Below are positions 26,204 to 40,085 of a DNA stretch of 64,000 nucleotides, piece by piece. The notes under the pieces are model-generated. The model was not told the DNA's origin. It worked only from the letters and a program-made list of their open reading frames with translations, and made no database searches. The stretch's first letter is position 1. Each line of letters opens with the position of its first letter. Source of the stretch: Warburgia ugandensis (lineage: Eukaryota > Streptophyta > Magnoliopsida > Canellales > Canellaceae); NCBI GenBank assembly GCA_035236585.1, contig CP141130.1, forward strand, positions 34,483,501-34,547,500. Direction: 5' to 3'. Position numbers and translations under genes: made by a program.

Positions 26204-29200
26204 CAAGACGTAGAAGCTCATACTCAGTTTATTAAACTATTATTTATGGGAAATTACTTTTAGTGTTGAAAATTGTTTATATGGGAGTGATGTTCTCATC
26301 TATTTGTACCCGCTTTGTAACATGATTCAAGGTAGAGTATTTAAGTTATTTTTGTGTAAGGAATTAGAGATTTCTTTACTTTCTTTTGTCTTCTATATCT
26401 CTTGAAGGGGTCCTAGAGTAGTGAAGCACCTATTTCTATATCTTTAAGGTGTTGATTTTTCTATATTCTTAAAGTGGTAATCTAGTTCTATCCATTAGTT
26501 ATAGTGGTGATTCTTTTGTATCTATAGAGTGGTGAGCTATTTTTATACTTTAACCCTGTATCTCTGTGGCCATGGCTCTCTTGTATTTATAGAGTGGTAA
26601 GCTATTTTAATATATCATATTATATTTTATTTTGTCCTATTATCCAGTATTATATTGTGTGTATGGCTCTCTCTCTAGGGGCCATCAGTTAAGATAGGAG
26701 AGAATTGAATTGTATGTGATGGAAACAAATTCCATAGATTTCACCATTTGTGGGAGGAACTTCTGAATTCACGTGCATTAGATCCCACCTTTGGTTTTAG
26801 ATTCTTCCTATTGAAATTTTTAGTACTTGCTTTTCCATGGTGAATTGGTAATGATTAGTTAAGAAGAAATGTAATTCTATGGTGAATCAATTGTCCTGAG
26901 TCTTGACATACAGCTACAGTGGTGGTCCTCAATCTTTAATAATTAAGAGTTGCCCAAGTTCCACCTTATTATAGAATTTTGTATAAAGGCCCCAAATGTG
27001 GGTTTGTTTTGCACCTTTAATCTCCCATAAAATCTGATTATTTTATGTTTTTTGAAATTGAAAATCCATTAATTAAACAAAAATACAAAAAAAACCTTAC
27101 GTAATGTTTCCTTCATCTTTCCTCATCAACACCTAAGATATCATATATGTTAAGTGTTCAATTTTGGTCAAAATACCCCTAATTTAGTATTCAATTAGAT
27201 CATCTAATCGATAAAATTTGTAATTTTTAGCTTGATTTTGAATTTAGCTCCTATTGTCCATCAAATCATTAATTTGTCAAAATCAATGGTCAGATGATCA
27301 TTAAGAGCTAATATGTGGATTAAAGCATGATCAAGATGAATCTAATTGCATTTTGTATGGTGCAGATCAACTAATTTGAACATTGAATGGCTTGGATCAA
27401 ATCAATGGACTAGACCATCATCAACGAACAAAAGGCACATGGGCAATTGATTAAGGAAGTGAATGTTGAAGATGAATGGAAACATGCAAAATTTGGTGAG
27501 TTTCCAAAGGTGGAGATTGCTAAATCATAGAGAAAAGAAGGCGAGTAGAGGGAGGAGCCAAATTTAGAAGGTCTTGGGTTGGACATTAAGAGGAAACCAC
27601 ACACCCCTTTTCCTTACTCCTCATCTCCTCTTTCTCTCCTTCACCTCTCTTGGCTGAACCGTAGGAGGAGGTAGACCCCTTCCCCTTCCCTTCTTCTTCT
27701 CACCTTATCACATCCCTCTCACGTTCTCTCTCTCTCTCTCATGCCCTTCTCTATCACTCTCCCTATCTCTAATCCTAGCCACCCTCTCCTCTCCACTCTC
27801 TCATCCCTCTCCCATGCTTCTTAACAGCTCCTTGGATGGAGCGTTAGAGGAGGCAAACTTGTCAATCCCCCTCTTCTCCCACTTATCTCCTCTCTCTCTC
27901 TCTCTCACCCTCTCTCTTTCCCCTTTGGTTTTGGAACCCAGAATCACAGCATCTCCATCTCCCACCATCCTTACTCTTTATCTATCACTGCCTTCATTTC
28001 TATCAACCCCCTAGCTCTCACTCACCCTCTTTCTCTGCCTCTCATACTTGTCTTTATCTCTCTGTTCTGTCCCGCACAACCCAATAGTCTAGCATTGCAT
28101 CTACCGGCTTGAACCGAGCATCTTTCCAATCTCCCTTCTTATCCCTGCTTCTCCTCTAGTTTTGCTTGTTTTTCCCCTCTACTCTTACTGGTTATACCTT
28201 TGTGGTCCATCATTTTTTTCTTCTTTCTTTTGCTTTCTTTACATTCAAGCATCAATTTAGATCAAAACCCAACTTGGGTTTGTGCAAAATTCCTTTCTTT
28301 CCCACTCTTTCTACCTCTCCTACAGTCATCTTCTTCCTTCCTTTGACTTCCCCTTTGTGTCTCTTAAAAAACTAGAAAAATGAATTTTTTTTGTTTTTGC
28401 CAATTCATGTTCTGATTTAATTCCATCAATGTTCCTGTCTATTCCAGTTCTATTTTATCTTCATTCTACTTATCCATAAACTTCCCAATACGAGGCAGAT
28501 CAATTAAGGCTTAACCCAATCAATGGGCTAGCCTTAATCAACTAAAAACTCTCAATTTCTCCTCTGTTTCTAATTTGATTTTCAATTAACTTTTAGATTT
28601 CATTATTAGGACATCCCTGAACTTAATTAAGGTATTTGATCTTTAATTTGGAATCTAAAAAGTGATCTAGATCATCCACAACCCAAAATCATAAATTATT
28701 CCAAATCTTTACAATTTTGAGGAATTTGACAAATCCAACCAACATATATTTAATCAAGGACATGCCAAAGATGTTTATGAAGGCTGATCAATTCTTAGAA
28801 GACTAGATTTGATGAGATTGATAGTGATTAAGCTAAGGAAGTAGTTTTTTCATGTTCTTTAGTTTATTTTCTTTCTTTTTGAACTAGAAATTCTGTAATT
28901 TTTAACAGTTGAGTAAATTTGAACTCTAATTCTAATTCCAATAATTTTAGTAATTTTTTATTACGTATTATTAATTTTTATTTAAACTCCCACTTTTTAA
29001 GTCGAGTCCCCGTGGGATTGATCCATACTTGCATAAGCTACACTACAATAGCCCATACACTTGCGATAAAACACATCAATAATATATTAATATATTTTTA
29101 ACAAAAAGAGGAGGCAAGTCCTTCTAAACACTTGATTTCTTACTACTATTTGCACATTTAGCAAAACACTCTTCTACAAAATTTGCTTCTCTATGAACAT

Positions 29201-30167
29201 ATTCAAAGGCAACAGTTTGGAAGTCATCCAAAAGTTGTTTGCATCTTTTCCTCATTAGAAGAGTCAACCATGACTGGTTTTCTTCCTTTCCCTCCCATAG
29301 GTCCCCTGTTGCCTTGATTATGATCCTCTAGTCTTAATAGACATGTAGATTATCACAATGGAGTTCATATACATGGGTTAAACATCAAATAATACAATAT
29401 CATTTTGCAACATTGTTGGAGTTCCTTCCATTAAAGTTTGCTTTCCCAGCTAGGAACAGACTATAATGGTCTCTTAGAATAACATTTGAACCAACTAAGC
29501 TTGAGTTAGATATAGATACCCCATTAAAGCAAAGTTGAACTGTTCCTTCTCTATGTGGGTGCTACTTGATGATGACTTTGGTCTTATTTGGTATGCTAAA
29601 TGACATGTGGTTCCAAGTTCCAAGAAAGGAGAAGCAATTTTTGAATGCAATGTTGCTTTTCTAGCAAAGGTTTTCTACACAAATGGTATGTGTCCTCGAC
29701 TGTATAATGATACGATTTATTCTACTTCTTTGTGTGAGCGAAAAAATTCATTTGTGGCCTTGGGTACAAAGGTCATTGGGGGAGATGCACTGTGGTTGTT
29801 CATTCTTTCTTCGCTAGATCTATTGTATAGATTGCTTAGATCATAATAGTTTCAATGGTTTTAAGGTTTTGAGGGTTTAGGAATCCATCGAATGGTTTAG
29901 ATCATCCATTAGAGCTTTTCTTGAACTGGGTTCTTTTAGCTAGGTTGGTTTTTCCCTTATCAAACTCTACCTATCGACAAAACTAGTTTGGGTGGCATGG
30001 AGTGGGGGGGCAGGTGGGGGGGGTGGGTGGGTTTGGGGTTGTGTTGGAGGAAAGAGTATTGAGAGGAGAAGAAATGGGGAAAATGCAACAAAATGTGGGG
30101 TTAAAACACGAAAGGATGAGATAAAAAATTCCGTAATAAAAAACACCCCTGCATTTTACACACTTTT
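26204..30167. repeat. Array unit 7, split by a solo LTR
   Basis: Unit sequence 26204-27147 continues at 29082-30167; without the LTR it is about 2.03 kb. The RNase H part after the LTR keeps 'QLCFNGAS'-type sequence (rc near 29520). A G-rich run at 30005-30040 is an unusual local expansion. Confidence 0.85.
27148..29081 (+). mobile_element. Solo LTR (family L2), 1934 bp
   Basis: Starts 'TGTTAAGTGTTC' and ends 'ACATCAATA' (mutated ...CA end), with target duplications 'atata' at 27143-27147 and 29082-29086. It shares ends and several blocks with 20192-22645 but is shorter and has smaller CT tracts. It sits in the L1-like tail region of array unit 7. Confidence 0.86.
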
Positions 30168-32104
30168 CAAGACTTAGAAGCCAATAATTTGTTTAAAAAA
30201 CTATTATTATTAGGAAATTGCTCCTAGTCTTGAATATTGCTAATATGGGAGTGATGTTCTCACCTATTTATGCCCCCTTTGTAATGAGATCAAGGTAGAG
30301 TATTTGACTTATTTTTGTTTAAGGAATTAGAGATTTCTCTATTGTCTTTTGTTTTTTGTATCTCTTGAAGGGGTCCTAGAATGGTGAAGTACCTATTTCT
30401 ATATGTTTAAAGGGTTGATTTTTTCTGTATTTTTAAAGTGGTAAACTAGTTCTATTGTTGATTCTTTTGTATATATAGAGTTGTGAGCTATTTTTATACT
30501 TTAGACCTATATCTCTGTGGTGATGGCTCCCTTGTAATTATGGCGTGGTGAGCTATTTTAACATATCATATCATATTATATTTTGTCCTATTATCCAGTA
30601 TTGTATTCTGTGTGTCACTCTCTCTCTTTAGGGGCCATCAATTAAGATAGGAGAGAATTGAATTGTATGCAATGGTAACAAATTCCATATTTCACCATTT
30701 GTGGGAGGAACTCCTGAATTCATGTGTATTAGATCCCACCTTTGGTTATAGATTCTTCCTGCTGAAACTTTTAGTACTTGTCTTTCCATAGTGAATTGGT
30801 AATGGTTAGTCAAGAAGGAATTTAATTCTAAGGAGAATCAATCGTCTTAAGTCTTGACATATAGCTACAATAGTGCTCCTCACTCTTTAGAGATTAAAAG
30901 TTGCCCAAGTTCCACCTTATTATAGACTTTTGTGTAATGGCCACAAATACAGGTATGTTTTGTACCATTAATCTCCCATAACATATGATTATTTTATTTT
31001 TTGAAATTTGTAATCCATTAATTAAACCAAAATACATCAAGAACCTTACATTACTTGTCCTTTGTCTTCCTCCTCAACACCTAAGATATCATACAATAAT
31101 ACATTTTTAACAAAAAGTGGGGGCAAGTCCTTCCAAACACATGATTTCTTACTACTATTTGCACATTTTGCAAAACAATCTAGTACTTGATTTTCTTCTC
31201 TAAGAACATATTCAAAAGAAATTGTTTGGATAGGTACCCTGCTACCTTGATTATGATCCTCTAGTCTTAACAGACCTATAGATTATCACAATGGAGTTCA
31301 TATACAAGGGTTAAACCTCAAATAAGACAATCTCATTCTTTAACATTGTTAGAGTTCCTTCCAATGAAGTTTGCTTTCCCAGCTTGGAACTGACTATCAT
31401 GGTCTCTTAGAATAACACCTGAACCAACTAAGCCTGAGTTAGATATAGATGTCCCTATAAAGCAAAGTTGAACTATTCCTTCTCATGATGTGTGCCACTT
31501 GATGAAGACTTTGGTCTTATTTGGTATGCTAAATGACATATAGTTCCAAGCTCTAAGAAAGGAGATGTGATTTTTTAATGCAATGTTGCTTTTTTGGCAA
31601 AGGTTTGCTATAGAAATGGTTTGTGTCCTCTGCCATCTAATGATATGATTTTTATCCATTTCTTTGTGTGATCGAAAAAATTCATTTGTGGCCCTAGGTA
31701 CAAAGGCCATTGGGGATAATGCACTTAGGTTGTTCATTCTTTCTTCACTAGATCTATGGCTTAGAATACTTCTATCCTAATAGTTTCAATGGTCTTGAGG
31801 TTTTGAGGGTCTAGGAATCAAGGTTTTGGCTAGGTTTGTTTTTCCCTATTAAAACTCTACCTGTTAAAAAAACCAGCCTAGCTAGTGAGGAGGGAGGCAG
31901 AGGAAAAGATTGGTGAGAGGAAAAGAAATGGAGAAAACGCCATGATTTTTTTTTTTTTTGTGGGGGGGGGGGGCGGTATTTAAAACACGAAAAAACAACA
32001 GTTCCATTGTTAGCAAGCGAGGCTGTGCTATCTGTCGCTTGTTTTTCTTGAGATGAGATAGGAATTTCTGTTATAAAAAACTCCTTGTGTTTTATGCACT
32101 TTTT
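30168..32104. repeat. Array unit 8 (last)
   Basis: Full-length unit, about 1.94 kb. It has lost about 60 bases of the RNase H C-terminal part near 31225 and gained a T/G homopolymer stretch at 31950-31975. It ends exactly where another unit would begin and abuts an LTR fragment. Confidence 0.83.
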
Positions 32105-32377
32105 GGTTTTAAAATTCAAATAATGGGCCCTCACTAATAAATTACCAAAATGACCCTCAACTTCAAATCGTTGTAACTTTTTCATCAAAACTTAGAATTA
32201 GGCATTCTTAGTGTTGTTGGAATACATTTTGAAGGTACTATCCTATTACCAATGTTTTAGACCTCAATTTAGCCTATACAAATATCAATTTTCCACATGA
32301 TTAAATTCTTGATTTTCTTTTTAATTAAAATATAATATAATTACACAAAAAATAACTAAAAATTGAGGGCTGCTACA
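32104..32377 (-). mobile_element. 3' LTR fragment of a gypsy element
   Basis: On the minus strand 'GGGAAAGAA' (polypurine tract, 32378 onward) is followed by 'TGTAGCAGCCCTC', an LTR start. Only about 274 bp remain before the macrosatellite array. Confidence 0.62.
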
Positions 32378-32740
32378 TTCTTTCCCTTTATAGGAATTTT
32401 ATCCTCAAATTCTTTTCATGTTATCTTTTAGACAATTCTAAATCATCCTTATCTCATAAAGTAGGCTAATTATGCCAATCATCCCCAAACAAATTAGTTC
32501 ATAATGTTGAAAAATTCATGCCAAGTCAAATTAGAATGTGCATAAATATGTGTGATCCGACTAGTATATTTAAACACTCCAAGGATTAAATTCATTTATG
32601 TACAACATTAATACAAGAAAAACCACAATGTATCTATGCAAAGGAATAACCATACATTAGTTTTCATGAATCAACAATGAAGTGATTAAATCTTAAATCA
32701 CTTCTCACAATAGGAAATTTTATATCAATAAAAATTTAGA

Positions 32741-32935
32741 CATCTCGGCTCACCCATAGGCAATTCTATTCCAAATATATATCAAAGCATATTAGCTCAC
32801 CAATAGGTAATCTATGCCAATCAAAAGCAGAACATATTAGTTCATCAATAGGCAATCTATGCCAATCGAAATCAGAGCACATTAGCTCATCCATAGGTAA
32901 TTTATGCTAATCAAAATTAGAGCAAATGAGCTCAT
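32741..32935. repeat. 45-bp tandem repeat, about four copies
   Basis: The unit 'agcacattagctcatccat' plus 'aggtaatctatgccaatc' recurs at 32741, 32786, 32831, 32876 and 32921 (last partial), exactly 45 bases apart. It lies in the non-coding part of the gypsy remnant. Confidence 0.9.
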
Positions 32936-35653
32936 CACATATGCAAACATAAGCCAGTCATCTCAATCCAAACCACAACCACGGCATGAGCACCTATTAG
33001 CTTACTAATGCCTCTCACACCCACCCTCATCGACTGCCCTCATCAGCCACCTTAATCGGCTACCCACAAGTATAAATTGTGAATGAACTTTTGATTACAC
33101 ATAAGAAAATAGTCTCATATAATAACACACTTCATCATCACACCTCTCATCTAGTGAGAAATCAAGTTTGCATATGTAAAATAAAAGAGCAATTACCACA
33201 AACCCATACCACTGCTATCTTGGAGAACTCAATAAACTAGCGATAGTAGTTCACCAGACCAAGGGAACTGTGAACCTTAATCACCCCCATTAGTGCTAAT
33301 CCCAGTCCATCATGATCTCAACCTTTGCGTTGTTAATGGACTCTCTATCATTCGAGATGTCGTGGTTGAGGATATTCACCTGCTCCTACCATGCTCACAT
33401 TTGTCAATATTTGCAAACAAGTGTTGAGTCCATAAGGTACTCAAAATAATGTAGAAGGATTCCTTCTGCTCCACCCTGTTAGCAGAGTATACAAGAATGT
33501 TGTTCACTAACATAATCATAACTCATCCAAGTAAGATTTGAAAACCTGGTCCATCATACTCATAAATACAGTCACTACATTGGTCTCACCAATTGGTATC
33601 ATCAAGAACTCATAGTAATCATAATGATTCCTAAAAAAATTGTCTTAAAGATGTCTTCCTCTTAAATCCTTAGCTGGTGATAACCAAACCTTAGATCAAT
33701 CTTGGAAAACACATGCACTCTCCAAATCTGACCAAATTATTGGTTCTTCACCATGGTACTAACTAACAAGCAATAATCTATGCATAGCAATGAATACCAG
33801 TCATTTTTCCTCATGAAGAGGACTAGTGAAATCCCTGAAGACCCACTTGGTCTGTTAAACCCTTGTTAAGTAATTCCTGTAGCTAGCTCTTGAGCTCTTA
33901 GCTCAAATGGGTCATCACGTATGGCACCTTGGGGATGGGTACTATACTTGGTAACAATTCAATAACAAAATCAATCTCTTAGAGCGGTAATCCTAAAAGC
34001 ACCCCAGGAAAGATTGTGAACTCTTGCACACTATCTATGTGCTCAATCTATGGCCACTTATTGTCCTCCACTATCACACAAACAAGGAGGACTCAGCACC
34101 CTTTGAAAAAGTACCACACTGCCTTTAAGGTAGAAATAACACAAACCTCAATGCTACTCTTCCTAAGTGAGAACGAGATCATTGTCCATCTAGGTACTCT
34201 AGAAGTAACCTTTGTCTTACAACAATCAATTATTGCGCAGTACGTAGCCAGCTAATCCATCCAGAGCATGACATCATAATCAATTATATTAAGTAGGATG
34301 AGATCCACATCCATCCTCTCACACTCTATCTCCATTGCTACCCTTAAAGGTACTTGCTAGCCCCAAATAACTCTCCTACTAGCGTCACAACATTCAGCCC
34401 AAAGGTTAACACACCTACAAACATATCCAAACAAGATGTAAAAATACATAAGATGAGAGAAAGATCCTGGATTAAAAGGATCTTAACGTGCTTACCAACA
34501 ATCAGGAAAGTACCTTTTGTTACTGTGTTTGAGGACTATACCTACCTCAAAATAATGGCAAAAACTCATCCTTAGCTATGTGGGACCATCTCTGCCCTGC
34601 TTTCATGGTCAGTATGTCTAACTCTTTGTCCTTTGAGACAGTCTTTAAGGAAATGCCCTAACACTCCACAACTAAAGCATCTAAAGGATTGCCATTGTAG
34701 TTGGTGGCTGTTATGCTATTGGCACTCATGTGACTGTCCACTAGGTAGGACATGATGACCCAGAGTACCTGCCCTTGTAAGTAATACACCTCTTGTTTGC
34801 ATCCCTACTTGGCCCCCTCAAATGCCATTGACTCGATGGCATCTACAACTACGTCAATGAAAAGGGTCTCTTGCCCTTATAGAGTTTACTCAAACTATCC
34901 TTGTTCAAGTCCTTGGAATTGTCTTAGTCCTAAGAAAATCCCTCTCTTACATTAGAGGCCATATCTACTGCCATTGCCATCGAAGTGGGATGTACTACAA
35001 TCACCCGATTCCTCAATCCAAGTATCAACTCATCAACAACTCTATCAATAGCTTCCTCAACCTTGGTCATGGAGTTGGAAGCAAATCTCCTCAACCGTGT
35101 AAACATGCTCAAATACTACAGAATCATTTGATTTCTCCACTTTAGAGTAGTAAACTCTCTTTGCATTGCCTGTAGTGCATGATGTGAAAAATGCCGGTCA
35201 TCATACACTTTCCTAAAGGTCTCACCAGTAAAAATCTCAGTAGTGGAGGAAAGTGTTCTCTCAAGTGACTGCCACTAGAATCCTACCTCACTCTTTAGCA
35301 AATAAGTGGCTATTCTCACCTGATCCTCTGTAAGGACTCTCATTGCAGTAAATGTTCTCTCTCAATCTCAAAACCCATCTCTTAGTTGCCTTTATATCAC
35401 CATCTTCAAGAAAATGTGGTACCATCCACTAAAACCATTCTAACAGTTTATCTGTCTTGTCAAAATTTCATGAGACACTACCCTCTGATGCTATAGGTGT
35501 GGTAGTAGTACTTGTATCACTTGGGCCATTATCCCTACTATCTAATCCCTCTGCCCTAAAAACTCGAAAGAGGTAGTAGTTAGAGGGGTGGTGGAAGACC
35601 TTGTCTTCCTTTGAGGAGTCACCTATTATGATACCTATGCAATTAGTGTGAGT

Positions 35654-35654
<1 letters not shown>

Positions 35655-35680
<26 letters not shown>
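35655..35680. repeat. AT microsatellite
   Basis: (AT)n of about 26 bp. Other short AT runs lie at 13952-13968 and 51438-51452. Confidence 0.95.
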
Positions 35681-35684
<4 letters not shown>

Positions 35685-35760
35685 CTCACCTTCAATGATA
35701 ACTTTATAGACTGTCATGATTATATGAATGTTTCAAAGTGGTTGTGATGGAGTAGATTGG

Positions 35761-35773
35761 GCTTTGATATGAA
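35761..35773 (-). promoter_or_regulatory. Degraded primer-binding site (initiator Met tRNA)
   Basis: Minus strand 'ttcatatcaaagc' matches the common plant site 'ttggtatcagagc' at 10 of 13 positions and directly follows the LTR end. Confidence 0.55.
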
Positions 35774-35777
35774 GCTA

Positions 35778-37789
35778 TGATGCCCCAAGTTTTACACATA
35801 ATATAAACACAATAATTTTCAAAAGTTGCGGTCCCTGGTTAAAATTTTCTTTTTTAAAATAGACTAAAAACAAACATTTCAAATGAAAGCACTCATTTTA
35901 AAACCATGGGAGTCATAAGACCCACAAGACCACGGATTTAATGGTGAAATGATCTTCCCATTAGAAAATTTGACAAAGTGTCCTCTATATCTTAGATTGA
36001 AGCATTTAACACATGCAAGGCTATGAGTACTTGATAAACATAATAAAACATAAATACACAATCTAGGAGACTCAGTCTCCTTCCTCATCCATTCAGATCA
36101 ATTATAGATTTTGATAAAACCATATACATGAATTGTAAGGTGCAAATCAAAAGAAAATAATGACATTGCCCAAGGTTTGTCCTTACATAGCCTAACATCC
36201 AACATAGATACATCCATACATCTACGTCATATAAGTGATATATAGATACACACACAGTCTATCTACAATGTTCAAAAGTAAAGTCTAACAAACCACATAC
36301 ATCGGTGAAATCTCCTCTATACCTTGCTAAAAGCTTCCAATGCTCTCACTTGCTCTTGGGCTATCTGTCTTCCTTGCTGGTTCTCTCAATATATGAGGCA
36401 CTACAAAACATCAGAATCCCTTAGCAAGTTATGCTTTTATAAGTGATGATAATAATAATAATTCATGTATGTTTTTAATGTAATGATAGTTTAAGTATCA
36501 AGATTTAGGGTATGTAAAGACATCTTTCTCGTGGAAAGCTGCTCTAATATGATATCGATAATGAGAGTAATAGTGATAAAGTAGAGCATCAATAGCATGC
36601 AAAACCAACCAAATCATTGTGCGATAACCAAAACATAAAGGCTCATAAAGCTGCTGAAAAGATGGCAATGCATCAACATCACCTGCGTGTCTCCAAAAAC
36701 ATGATGAATATACAGAGCCTCTTAGGCTTGTCAAAATGCCCATCTCAAATCAAATGCAACATACAATACCCGCGTGTATGAAAAAGTGCCAAATCAACTA
36801 AGTTTCTAAGGCTCATAAATATGCCAAAACCACATCATCAGAGAGCATAAAAGACCCAAAGAATATCTTAATGAATATGCAAGCCATCAACACAAGCACC
36901 TTCACACATGGGTCCCAAGAGTGTTAAAAACCACATAAATACAGAGCATAAAAAACAGAAGGAATATCTCAATGAATATACACATCATCAATAAGGGCAC
37001 CCTCACATGCAATTCCCAAGAGTGTCCCATACACTCAAATCTCTAGTCATGAGTACTCACCCCAGTCCTTCACGCATCTTCATGTCATGGGTACACATGG
37101 AATATCAATCCCAGAGTTCACGGCAGAATATGATAAAATCAATCACATAAAAAAGAACCACATGGACCATTATGCTGCAGTGATAACCAACTCCTGGTCT
37201 ATCAACTATTTCTCCCTGTTGATACTAGAATGGGAGTCTAAACATCTGTCCCGCATGGGTGAAGATCGAAATTGTAGTATGGACTACCATGATACTGCTA
37301 TCTATGATATTTGCCCTTCTGTGGGGTGGGAGTTTAATCATCTCACAAAGTTAGAGGGTAGATGGGTAGTCCTAAATCCCTCCTAGCATAGCATCTACCA
37401 TGCAGAAATGCATGTCATAAATACACAAAACACAAAAATTACTCAATATATCAAATCAAGTAATGAGAAGTAATATCCAATGCAAGAAATATAGGAGCAC
37501 TTTGGCTCACCAGCTCAGAGCATTGCCCTTACCATGAGATTAATCTCTTAAGGACCAGCTGCCAAGCATCCTCAATAGCCTATGGATAAACACTCACAAT
37601 AAAATAAATCATCAAAATATCACAATTACCAAATGAATCATGTGCATAAATAAAAGATGTACATGCTGGATAATAATCCCAATGAGGCCATAATGAAAAA
37701 TAAACATGTATCAAAATCATCAATGAAATCATCACAATAATTATCCATGGTTTTATAAGAATATATTAATATTAAATGTCATCACCTGT
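35778..37789 (-). mobile_element. 5' LTR of the minus-strand gypsy remnant, broken by a solo LTR
   Basis: It lies between the primer-binding site and the inserted LTR at 37790. In + view it begins 'TGATGCCCCAAG', the complement of an LTR 3' end. It has no coding content and an AT-rich, CA-rich composition. Its outer part probably continues for an unknown distance after 40400. The region 62501-64000 has a similar architecture. Confidence 0.55.
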
Positions 37790-39963
37790 TGTGACGACCC
37801 GGGTTTTTATATGATGCAATTTTGATAAAAAGGCGAGATCTCTTGTTTTATAAGTATGAAATGCATGAAAATCTTTTTCTTTTGAAAAACAATCTTTCAT
37901 AAAAACCCCGAGTGTCAAAATACATTCTCAAATTATCTGGCCATGGCAAAGTTTTAAATCAACATTATTCCCAAGATAGTGTTAGTCACAGCCCCAGCTA
38001 TTAGAGAGTAACTAAAATCAAGTAACATTGAAAGATAAGGTAGGGGTTTACTTACTTGTACCTAGTCTGGGTGTCTTCTATTACAAGCGTTCCTTGCCCT
38101 TAAGTATTTACTTTGTATCTGAAAAATGTTGAGGATTGGGTGAGTATATACTATACTCAGTAGGAGCCTATCACTACTAGTTTTATAATGCATGAGATGT
38201 TTTAAAATCATATGCTCTTTCAAAACATGTGCATGTCTGAATACTCAAGTTCAATATTGATATCAAAATCCATTGTCAAACTGAAATACTAACGACTTAA
38301 AGGATCACATAATCCAAAATCGAAAGTATCATATACATATATATATATATCATAACATTATGATATGCACAAGATGCTTCATCGAATCCAACTCATGGAT
38401 ATCTAGTATGGTATGGTCGACCAACCTTATATCATGCCATATGTAATGCACATAAATTCATGAAACCATAGGGTCCCACTATGCCCACCACCTCACCGCC
38501 GTGTGGTCCCCGGGTACTTAGGGACATAGGATCATATACCTCCACGGGGCATATGACACTTCGACTCAGTGCCGTGACACCAGTGGTAGCCCCCTATACC
38601 ACATGCAGTCAAAGCAGGGACATGCCCTTTTTGGGCGTGGTACCCATCCACCTAATAGTGGTAGAGGCTGGGTGGCCAACCCAAACCCCTCGGCATAGCA
38701 CGCATGAGCTTACTAGCCCAAATCATGTAAGATCAAATAAGCAAAAAACCTCTTTTCAAAACCTATGCTCTTTGGGTCCCTCACAACTGCCTGGCCCTCA
38801 GCACTCCAGTGCCTTTTGGCAATCCTCAAGGACATGCAATTTTTGCAAGAACTTAATGCTCATAAATCATGCAATGTATGCAATAGTTTGCAAAACATAT
38901 CTATGCATAATGTATATGCAATTATTTACAAAACATGTCTATGCATAAAGCATTTATCACATGCATGCTGAATTGAGTCATGCTAAACAAGTCATATACT
39001 TAAAACATGTGTTCTCAAAATAATAATAATTCTTTTAAAAGAATCTAGTAGCGATAGAACACCTACCTTGCTTGGTCGCGTTAACCCCTTTGTCCTCGTA
39101 TGCTCCTGAACATGGTTTGGGGAATCAAGGTTAGTTTGGCCTATCTTTTATGGGTTTTAGAGTGGTTGGTCTTATTACTTGGGTATTAAGGGTCCATCCC
39201 TATGCCTATGGGTGTCCTAAGGTCCTAATTGGGCCTTGGTATTATCAATTTTCCAAAGGTCTAATGGCCACACACCACCATCCTATTCTAAGGGTCATAC
39301 CCACATTTGATTGGGCCTTGATCAAGAATTTTGTAGTTTTGATGTGTCCGCTTCGTCGACACGGACACAACGCCTTTTGCAGTGCCTCAATCGAAGCTCT
39401 AGATATCAAGTTATAAGCGTTTTAGTGTCGCACGTACATATGGGTCTTAAGAGTGAAAAGGCGAAATGCTAGGGCGCTGCGCGTCAGCGTCATGCGCCCC
39501 GACTTCCTTAAGAAACGAGAAAACCCGCATCGCTAGTGCATTGTGCATTTGTGGCATGCACCTCAGCTGGGGTTTTCCCTCCCATCCTTCTCTTTTGCGG
39601 GCGCGTCCCCGGACGCGCCCGTTTGGTTTTTCAAATGGGACGACGTGTTATGTTCCGACTGGAACGTCCTGTTCGTTGGGGAACCGGGGCGTCCTCAGGA
39701 CACCCTGGTTCAACCCTGTCGAACCAGTGCGGCCCAGGGAACGTCCTTGGGTCCTTGGTGAGTCTCCAGGGCTCCATTTTGCATGGTTTTTCATGCAAAA
39801 ACCTAGGGAAATTGATCCTAGAACTACTGTGAAGATGGGTTTTGAGGGATCTTGGGCATACCTGGCTCATTGCTGGGCTTTTGTCCTTGTTTCCCCTCTA
39901 GGTCACTCCTCCACAACGGGTTTTCTTCAACCTTTTGGGCTGCCATGCGGCGCCCAAGAGCTC

Positions 39964-39971
39964 TATTTATA
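39964..39971 (+). promoter_or_regulatory. LTR TATA box
   Basis: 'tatttata' in the same context as in the first copy (15391). Confidence 0.6.
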
Positions 39972-39984
39972 GAGCTATGAGAGG

Positions 39985-40085
39985 GTTCTGGAGGGGGCTC
40001 TCACCGCCTTTGAATGGCGGTGGAGAAACCTCCATAATGGCGGTGATTTCTCCTCCAATCACCGCCGTTCTAGAACCCTCTAGGA
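39985..40085 (+). promoter_or_regulatory. Hairpin cluster in LTR leader
   Basis: Perfect stems: ACCGCC/GGCGGT (40003-40021), GGAG/CTCC (40023-40033) and GGCGGTGAT/ATCACCGCC (40039-40066), enclosed by GGGTTCT near 39984 and AGAACCC near 40073. It lies directly downstream of the TATA box. Confidence 0.65.

Larger units (their letters stand above)
32378..35777 (-). pseudogene. Ty3/gypsy gag-pol remnant (Del/Tekay-like)
   Basis: Minus-strand pieces in element order: a gag zinc knuckle CFSCGVLGHFLKDC at 34679-34638, intact C-x2-C-x4-H-x4-C; a protease-distal block resembling 'DVILGMDWLS' near 34290-34200; an RT block around 33900-33480 with 'EDIFKT'; and the end of RT with 'SLGLVNYYRYFIEFSKIA' near 33290-33210. 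Many frameshifts and stops. Integrase is not recognisable; 32400-33180 instead holds repeat-like sequence. A degraded initiator-Met primer-binding site is at 35761-35773. Confidence 0.75.

Noticed and set aside
32741-32935. Regular 45-bp repeats resembling a CRISPR array
   Set aside because: There are no unique spacers, since the whole 45-bp period is repeated, and the context is plant retroelement DNA.
38481-38948. 155-residue open frame in the solo LTR at 37790-40399
   Set aside because: Located in the part that differs between the two LTR copies; no domain and no conservation.
39466-39972. 168-residue open frame in the second L1a LTR (and 15266-15601 in the first)
   Set aside because: Lies in LTR sequence, is not conserved in frame between the two LTR copies and matches no known domain.
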